NCBI GenBank assembly: GCA_037783415.1
Contig: JAZGTN010000196.1
Span: forward strand, 1,426,001 to 1,490,000
Reading direction: 5' to 3'
From: Leptasterias polaris
Lineage: Eukaryota; Echinodermata; Asteroidea; Forcipulatida; Asteriidae
Length of the DNA: 64,000 nt
Position 1 is the first letter of the stretch. The number at the start of each line of letters is the position of its first letter. The notes below the pieces were generated by a model. It was not told where the DNA came from. It saw only the letters and a list, made by a program, of their open reading frames with translations, and did no database searches. Position numbers and translations under genes: made by a program. This document shows, in pieces, positions 61,701-64,000 of the stretch.

Positions 61701-63763
61701 ATGAGACAGATATCTTTGGCTGTAGAGCCATTACAAATTTGTCCTTTGAAACAAAATATAGGTACAAGAGTAATGCCTGCTGAAAATTGTGCTCCAATGG
61801 CCCTTTAGCAACATTTCTGACATACTCTGACCACATGCCAAATTCAGTGCTTGTATTGTCCAAAAGACACACAGAAATTTCCCAACTATCTGCCCTACTA
61901 AAAGAATAGACAAGGCTGTTGAAGAATTGCAAGTGACAACTTGATGAAGAGGACAATCTGTCCTTGATGATGCTCCTGCTGGGTAAGCTCTTTTCAGTGT
62001 TCTATCAAGCCTTAAAGGGTTCTTGTTTGAATGAATGTTGAAGGTTTGCCTTGCAATTAACAACTGGAGAATCTAAAACAGACCTTTATATCCTGTAATT
62101 TGCTGTGATTGAATCTTCTCTACAGCAGGCATGCAGGGATTGATTGAGTTCTGGAGGGGGCAGGATTGATTGAAGGGTGAGGGAAAAGGAGAGATAATCT
62201 AGTCTTGGTTTTGGAATGAGTTGCAAGGGTGCATGTGTTTGTGATTGAAGAAAAAATGCAACAGACACTTTTTAGACTCCTCCTTGGAGTCTCCATAGTC
62301 TTTGATCAAGAAGCCTCAGTTGTTTTTGTCCAACAAGCCATTGTCAAAAGAAGGTCTTCTTACGATTGTCGTGGAATATGAACACCAGGAGCATCTTGAA
62401 CCAAGACTAAGTCTCTGTTGCTGCGCTGACCATCTGAGCTATTTATTTAAGGCTGCTTTTCTACAAACTTTATAACACTTCAGAACTTACAAGCTTTAAG
62501 TGCTGTTTTGTTGGCATAGCTGACCTCTCTGCAGTGCTTGATGTTGACCGAGTGTATCTTTAATGAAAACAACTCTAATTCCCCCTCCCCTGATATCGAC
62601 AGACACAGTAAGAAACCCCCAGGCACTTCCAATTATGTGCATTGCTAAGACTTTTTTCACATGGGGCAATTTATATGCAGGCAACCAGCTCAAGGCAATC
62701 TCGAAAAAAGAAAACTTTCACACTTTCATCTTGATATAATTTTGTTAAGTTGGGAATAAGTGAGACAATTTCAGAAAAATAACTCTTCTACTACCGAGTT
62801 GCCTGTAAAAATTGGCCTGGCCTATCCTCAACAGTTTTGCCTTTTCGTTTGAGAATGCTTTCCAGAGCACATTTATTTCATCAATCAACAAGCACTTTAA
62901 AGCTTTTATACCTGTCAGACTGAAATACTTCTCTGGTTAAAATAGTTCTGATTAAAGTTTGTCTTATGACCGCAAAGAAAACACAAAGTAACTCACTCAG
63001 GGCAAACTGCACAACTGTTGCTGATGTCAGATTCAAATGAGCCGTGCTCAACTCTCGTCTCCCAAGAGGGTTGCAGAAAACCATGGCGTTACCGTGGAGA
63101 ACTGTACCGCATGTGTTGCTGATGTTGCCACCATGCATTTCCGACCTGAAACAAGTATCAGTATTTGACACTTCATTTCAAAAGTCACCTGATAATCAAA
63201 GGCATATCTCCTTTTTTCTAAACAAGTATGTTTGTGTTTCCAATGTGCACGTGCCCCTCAAATTGATGTCCATACCCACCCACCCCATTTAGTATCTGGA
63301 CTTTTGAGAACAACAAATTTTACATTTTATAAGCTTTATTATTACAATTTAAATACTCTTAAAACTATTTTCCCACATACACAAAAACAACTTAATATTT
63401 TTACATTCACATCAACAACAGCACTGAAAAAGAGGCTTGTTTTATAAAATTCAAATGGAAACTTCAGTTTTAAATGGCCAGAAGTCCCCCCCCCCTCCCA
63501 AAAGGGATTTATACATTTGCACAGATTTTCCACACCATGCTAAGCTTCAAACATCACTTGCCGTCTTCATAGCTTCTAATTGAAACATGAAAAATAAATT
63601 TAAAATGTTGAAACTGGCAACACAAAATTGATTGAAAATGTTGAAACAGGCAACCCAAAATTTATTGAAAATGTTGATTTGGCAACTCACCAGAGAGTGT
63701 AGTCCAGAGCCACTGAGGAGTCAAAATCATCCCTCAATATCACCCCATCACTGTGTACAGAAG
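28565..63763 (-). CDS. RELN: Reelin, central part (pre-repeat segment to start of repeat 3)
   Basis: Twenty exons join with no phase conflict into 1115 residues. Reelin is a large secreted glycoprotein that binds lipoprotein receptors (VLDLR/ApoER2) in vertebrates and guides neuron positioning. The translation is colinear with vertebrate reelin as I remember it. [13 protein letters not shown] opens the segment before repeat 1. [21 protein letters not shown]...WGIDNVYIG, the [23 protein letters not shown] and [13 protein letters not shown] cover repeat 1. [38 protein letters not shown] and [14 protein letters not shown] cover repeat 2. [20 protein letters not shown] opens repeat 3. The receptor-binding repeats 5-6 are not in the window. 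The first visible exon has a good acceptor and begins after the expected reeler domain, so the gene starts right of 64000. The introns hold most of the mobile DNA described here. Confidence 0.92.
28930..29095 (-). repeat. tRNA-like repeat, type 3
   Basis: The minus strand has ggcttcaaatcccacacaag (box B-like). The flank ctaatgtgtgtaaagcactt is shared with 31317-31515 and 31565-31745. Followed at 29091-29110 by a poly-C run. Confidence 0.45.
29862..30021 (-). CDS. RELN: Reelin exon r19
   Basis: [40 protein letters not shown], then a linker [13 protein letters not shown]. End of repeat 2 and the inter-repeat linker where vertebrate reelin has its N-terminal-side processing site. Phase 2 to 0. 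Confidence 0.92.
30236..30392 (-). repeat. tRNA-derived SINE, type 2
   Basis: The minus strand reads ctagatagctcagttggtag (box A) and ccattggttcaaatccagct (box B), then the tail tttctttgttcaacc and cagtcagtttcccttgtggt shared with the 39.4-39.9 kb copies. Confidence 0.7.
30415..30740 (+). mobile_element. LINE 3' end fragment
   Basis: Frame-shifted remnants encode the [24 protein letters not shown] and [13 protein letters not shown] C-terminal motif of L2/CR1 elements. Then gtgcgctttataaatcc before a short ttactattg tail. Confidence 0.6.
30784..30995 (-). CDS. RELN: Reelin exon r18
   Basis: [60 protein letters not shown]. Phase 0 to 2. Confidence 0.93.
31317..31910 (-). repeat. Two tRNA-like type 3 repeats in tandem plus a shared flank
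   Basis: Copies at about 31317-31515 and 31565-31745 share tactcagtactttccc, tgtgaaaaaatccaca, gcagatgtctta and cactag. The adjoining ctgccaacat...aatcagggaga segment (31740-31910) recurs at 48035-48180. Confidence 0.5.
31973..32159 (-). CDS. RELN: Reelin exon r17
   Basis: [11 protein letters not shown], then [39 protein letters not shown]. Phase 2 to 0. Confidence 0.9.
32285..33005 (-). repeat. tRNA-derived SINE type 2, two overlapping copies
   Basis: The tRNA-like head is at about 32815-32890 on the minus strand (ctagatagctcagttggtag, ttgcttcaaatcccgctcta). Tail motifs accacaagggaaactgac and upstream body gggaagcggcagcc are shared with the 39.4-39.9 kb copies. The first copy has lost its head. 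Confidence 0.6.
33010..33390 (-). repeat. Leu-type SINE split by a ~190-bp insertion
   Basis: SINE body at 33010-33155 and SINE head at about 33349-33385 (ccagttggtcaagcgcacag on the minus strand). Between them is an inserted repeat starting gggcccaactgtatagagct on the minus strand. That repeat is shared with 41600-41765 (plus) and in part with 47520-47610. Confidence 0.55.
33491..33628 (-). CDS. RELN: Reelin exon r16: end of subrepeat and EGF of repeat 2
   Basis: [45 protein letters not shown]. Phase 2 to 2; the EGF is completed by [12 protein letters not shown] in r17. Confidence 0.93.
34320..34497 (-). CDS. RELN: Reelin exon r15
   Basis: [55 protein letters not shown]. Phase 1 to 2. Confidence 0.92.
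34844..34977 (-). CDS. RELN: Reelin exon r14
   Basis: [40 protein letters not shown]. Start of repeat 2. Phase 2 to 1. Confidence 0.92.
35906..36142 (-). CDS. RELN: Reelin exon r13
   Basis: [56 protein letters not shown]. Uses the first G of a six-G run as the acceptor end. Phase 2 to 2. Confidence 0.92.
36376..36482 (+). repeat. (TTGTTTTG/TTG)n microsatellite
   Basis: A simple repeat of ttgttttgttg units between reelin exons r12 and r13. Confidence 0.9.
36702..36863 (-). CDS. RELN: Reelin exon r12
   Basis: [40 protein letters not shown]. The EGxLLxYSxxNGxxW motif. Phase 2 to 2. Confidence 0.9.
36900..37265 (-). repeat. Leu-type SINE with 3' tail
   Basis: The minus strand runs from a head (agccgagcagtcaatcgagc, with an internal 18-bp duplication) through acgtaaaagaacccagtaca to ttgagcaccttattgg, gcgctgtataagac and an at-rich tail. 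Confidence 0.65.
38070..38303 (-). CDS. RELN: Reelin exon r11
   Basis: Ends the EGF module ([10 protein letters not shown]), then [53 protein letters not shown]. Phase 2 to 2. The [15 protein letters not shown] motif is among the best conserved of reelin. Confidence 0.92.
38712..39088 (-). mobile_element. piggyBac-type MITE, family M, copy 5 (divergent)
   Basis: A 377-bp element between TTAA at 38708-38711 and 39089-39092. The ends aggtgctgcatacatttggt and accaaacgtgtactgtgcct are inverted repeats. The interior differs from the other copies, so this is a subfamily. Confidence 0.75.
39420..39925 (-). repeat. tRNA-derived SINE type 2, two near-identical direct copies
   Basis: The tRNA-like heads (minus: gggctagatagctcagttgg, ggtcgttggttcaaatcccg) lie about 316 bp apart with almost no differences; the second lacks three bases in the box A side. 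The high identity suggests a recent local duplication. Confidence 0.75.
40034..40575. mobile_element. DNA element with ~20-bp terminal inverted repeats
   Basis: The left end taagccctgttcgcattgg matches the reverse complement of the right end (ttgagccgtgttcgcactgg). The interior is GC-richer, with repeated agtgcgaac and ggttaaa-type motifs in both orientations. No ORF; superfamily undecided. Confidence 0.6.
40660..40885 (-). repeat. Leu-type SINE, truncated
   Basis: The minus strand has tgttgtggcggaggaggttt-like head remnants, gtgtgggttcgagtcctgg (box B) and the cacttgtatcttt body. Confidence 0.6.
40982..41051 (-). CDS. RELN: Reelin exon r10: EGF module of repeat 1, first half
   Basis: [23 protein letters not shown]. 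The EGF pattern C-x3-C-x-GHG-x-C is completed by SCD...EDC in the next exon. Phase 1 to 2. Confidence 0.9.
42330..44660 (-). mobile_element. Jockey/CR1-like LINE, 5'-truncated in the endonuclease domain
   Basis: A single uninterrupted minus-strand frame of 749 codons (44683-42434). It begins at the very end of the endonuclease ([16 protein letters not shown]). The RT follows with [58 protein letters not shown] and the catalytic FADDCILYC. After it come [16 protein letters not shown] and the C-terminal [16 protein letters not shown]. The 3' untranslated part reaches about 42330. Reverse transcriptase copies element RNA into DNA at a nicked target. An open frame over 2.2 kb means a young insertion. 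It lies in the intron between reelin r9 and r10. Confidence 0.92.
44795..45185 (+). repeat. Irregular minisatellite, ~27-bp unit
   Basis: About 14 variants of ggctactggattgcacagtg gaagtac / ggttacccaattgaagtac. Unit length varies. It begins just beyond the 5' break of the LINE. Confidence 0.8.
45669..45778 (-). CDS. RELN: Reelin exon r9
   Basis: [36 protein letters not shown]; the FRWxQ...WxID closing motif. Phase 2 to 1. Confidence 0.9.
46208..46475 (+). repeat. Leu-type SINE, moderately degraded
   Basis: gtgttctggctgagcac, gtgggtttgagtccaagtc, then gacacttgtgtccttaaaca and ggatggggcgtaaagcc. Ends near the reelin r8 donor. Confidence 0.65.
46517..46884 (-). CDS. RELN: Reelin exon r8 (largest)
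   Basis: 122 codons: [26 protein letters not shown], then [16 protein letters not shown] and [28 protein letters not shown]. Spans the end of one jelly roll and the middle of the next. The QFxINxGCG and FSTxxGRSWSL motifs are reelin hallmarks. Phase 0 to 2. Confidence 0.93.
46918..46955 (+). repeat. (ATCAA)n simple repeat
   Basis: Short run of atcaaatcaaatcaatcaaa next to the acceptor of reelin r8. Confidence 0.85.
47375..47520 (+). mobile_element. Small RT fragment
   Basis: [44 protein letters not shown] corresponds to RT motif 3 of a non-LTR element (FSKAFDRIDHNIL-like). It is flanked by unrelated DNA. Confidence 0.75.
47828..47943 (-). CDS. RELN: Reelin exon r7
   Basis: [38 protein letters not shown]. 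Acceptor cctgtttgcag, donor gtaagt, phase 1 to 0. Confidence 0.88.
49338..49775 (+). repeat. Full-length tRNA-derived SINE (Leu-like) with LINE-type tail
   Basis: The head gtcgtggccgagcggataag has a box A typical of tRNA-Leu, and gtgggttcgagtcccggtcg holds box B. These are internal RNA polymerase III promoter elements. The body continues with agacacttgaccattattg, gtccttcggatgggacgtaa and agcaccttgtaaacc. The end gagcgctatataagaa and (tta)n resembles the 3' end of the L2-like LINE copies in this window. It lies in the intron between reelin r6 and r7. Confidence 0.85.
49858..50009 (-). CDS. RELN: Reelin exon r6
   Basis: [50 protein letters not shown]; start of repeat 1. Phase 2 to 1. Confidence 0.9.
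50800..50957 (-). CDS. RELN: Reelin exon r5
   Basis: [40 protein letters not shown]. Acceptor ttccttcag, donor gtaagc, phase 0 to 2. Confidence 0.88.
51264..52716. repeat. 16-bp satellite array, ~1.45 kb
   Basis: The unit cggaccataggggtgt repeats about 90 times with variants (ggaacata, ggaacaca, ggaacactgg). A distinct variant with gagtgtggaac...taggtgtgttgg recurs at about 51652, 51862, 52118 and 52468. Because 16 is not a multiple of 3 and the minus strand has no stop in any unit frame, long minus-strand ORFs (up to 390 codons, [20 protein letters not shown]) appear; they are by-products. It lies in the intron between reelin r4 and r5. Confidence 0.93.
53013..53253 (-). CDS. RELN: Reelin exon r4
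   Basis: [36 protein letters not shown], then [25 protein letters not shown] is the conserved end of a reelin jelly roll and NWLFFPG opens the next unit. Phase 2 to 0. Confidence 0.92.
53337..56453. mobile_element. 3.1-kb DNA element with perfect 22-bp terminal inverted repeats
   Basis: 53337-53358 (taagcggcgtcctgcatccc followed by gc) is exactly complementary to 56432-56453. The first and last ~150 bp are GC-rich, with gcggccggccg and gcgccgc motifs, unlike the AT-rich interior. No transposase is recognisable. It lies entirely inside the intron between reelin r3 and r4. Confidence 0.72.
54735..54900. repeat. GACTCGAGTC / GACTTGACTTGA simple repeat
   Basis: gactcgagtcggtgacttgg and repeated cgacttgacttgacttgagc units. 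Inside the 3.1-kb TIR element. Confidence 0.85.
56812..56908 (-). CDS. RELN: Reelin exon r3
   Basis: Joins r2 across a 6.1-kb intron to give [20 protein letters not shown] and [12 protein letters not shown]. Acceptor tctttccag, donor gtgagt, phase 1 to 2. Confidence 0.9.
56909..62996. other. Reelin intron between r2 and r3 (6.1 kb)
   Basis: No exon recognised on either strand. It holds a (tc)n run near 57130, a three-fold tcccatgcaaggc repeat near 58021-58055, the 46-bp perfect hairpin at 58931, a three-fold gacagcaaaaggtttct repeat near 59285-59330 and a (gtg)n run near 60870. Confidence 0.5.
58931..58976. other. Perfect 19-bp hairpin with 8-base loop
   Basis: ggcactccactgcaaacaa is followed by ctcttgac and the exact reverse complement of the first arm. 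It is too short for an ordinary animal microRNA precursor; it may be a tiny inverted-repeat remnant. Confidence 0.8.
62997..63145 (-). CDS. RELN: Reelin exon r2
   Basis: [49 protein letters not shown]. This is the jelly-roll start (GG...CG...GNAxxF...RxL) typical of reelin subrepeats. Phase 2 to 1. Confidence 0.9.
63691..63763 (-). CDS. RELN: Reelin exon r1
   Basis: Acceptor ttatgttgacag, donor gtgagt; phase 1 in, 2 out. Reads [20 protein letters not shown] then DYTLW. Upstream in-frame codons (MIDVSAWRR... to LIFCFML) look like a signal peptide, but they coincide with the polypyrimidine tract, and vertebrate reelin has its reeler domain before this point. An internal exon is preferred. Confidence 0.8.
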
Positions 63764-64000
63764 CTGTCAACATAAAGCAAAATATTAGTGTGGGTACCAG
63801 GGACAGAGGCAACACAACTCCTGCCTCCAACTGACATGGGCACCTCCTCCAAGCTGAAACATCAATCATGTTGCTTCATTCTTTGGGAATTTTTCCATCA
63901 CAGTGGTTTGGATTTGCAATGCATTGTTTCCAAATTCATTCCCCTAAACTAACGGGGGAAAAATCGTCTGGACAAGTTAACCAGATAAAGGAGCATAAAT

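Noticed and set aside
1..64000. CRISPR arrays, operons, ribosome binding sites
   Set aside because: The window is eukaryotic; the tandem arrays have no unique spacers.

Overview
The window is animal genomic DNA: AT-rich, with short phase-coherent exons in long introns and dense interspersed repeats. The best guess is an echinoderm, perhaps a sea star. That rests on a reelin orthologue, a ROCO protein carrying a death domain, and a repeat family that I associate from memory with sea-star genomes. No database search was possible, so the taxon is an inference. All exon borders were set by reading GT/AG sites and checking codon phase by hand.

Layout. (1) 1-7842, plus strand: the last five visible coding exons (313 residues) of a ROCO-family gene, COR domain followed by a C-terminal death domain. 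Its second-to-last COR intron carries a 21-copy 38/39-bp minisatellite, and the left edge carries a duplicated segment with a decayed copy of an exon start. (2) 7843-18940: no convincing gene; broken non-LTR retrotransposon pieces, piggyBac-type MITEs and AT-rich DNA. (3) 18941-26373, minus strand: exons of an unrecognised cysteine-containing extracellular protein ending in a GPI-anchor-like tail. (4) 28565-63763, minus strand: 20 consecutive in-frame exons (1115 residues) of reelin, colinear with the vertebrate protein from the segment before repeat 1, through repeats 1 and 2 with their EGF modules, into the first part of repeat 3. The signal peptide and reeler domain should lie beyond base 64000.

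The main puzzle is the end of reelin. After the repeat 3 exon ending at 28565 the expected exons for the rest of repeat 3 and repeats 4-8 are not seen in the remaining 28 kb. The next same-strand exons are the GPI-tail ones, and their first exon does not match the phase left by reelin. Reelin may be truncated or given a new tail here, a separate gene may lie inside a very large intron, or the assembly may be misjoined.

The introns hold a varied set of mobile DNA: a jockey/CR1-like LINE with an uninterrupted 749-codon reverse transcriptase ORF, several L2/CR1-like LINE fragments (two nested), tRNA-derived SINEs of at least two types, a short piggyBac element with TTAA duplications, a family of ~360-380 bp TTAA-flanked MITEs, a TA-flanked mariner-type MITE, a 3.1-kb element with perfect 22-bp terminal inverted repeats, and a 1.45-kb 16-bp satellite.
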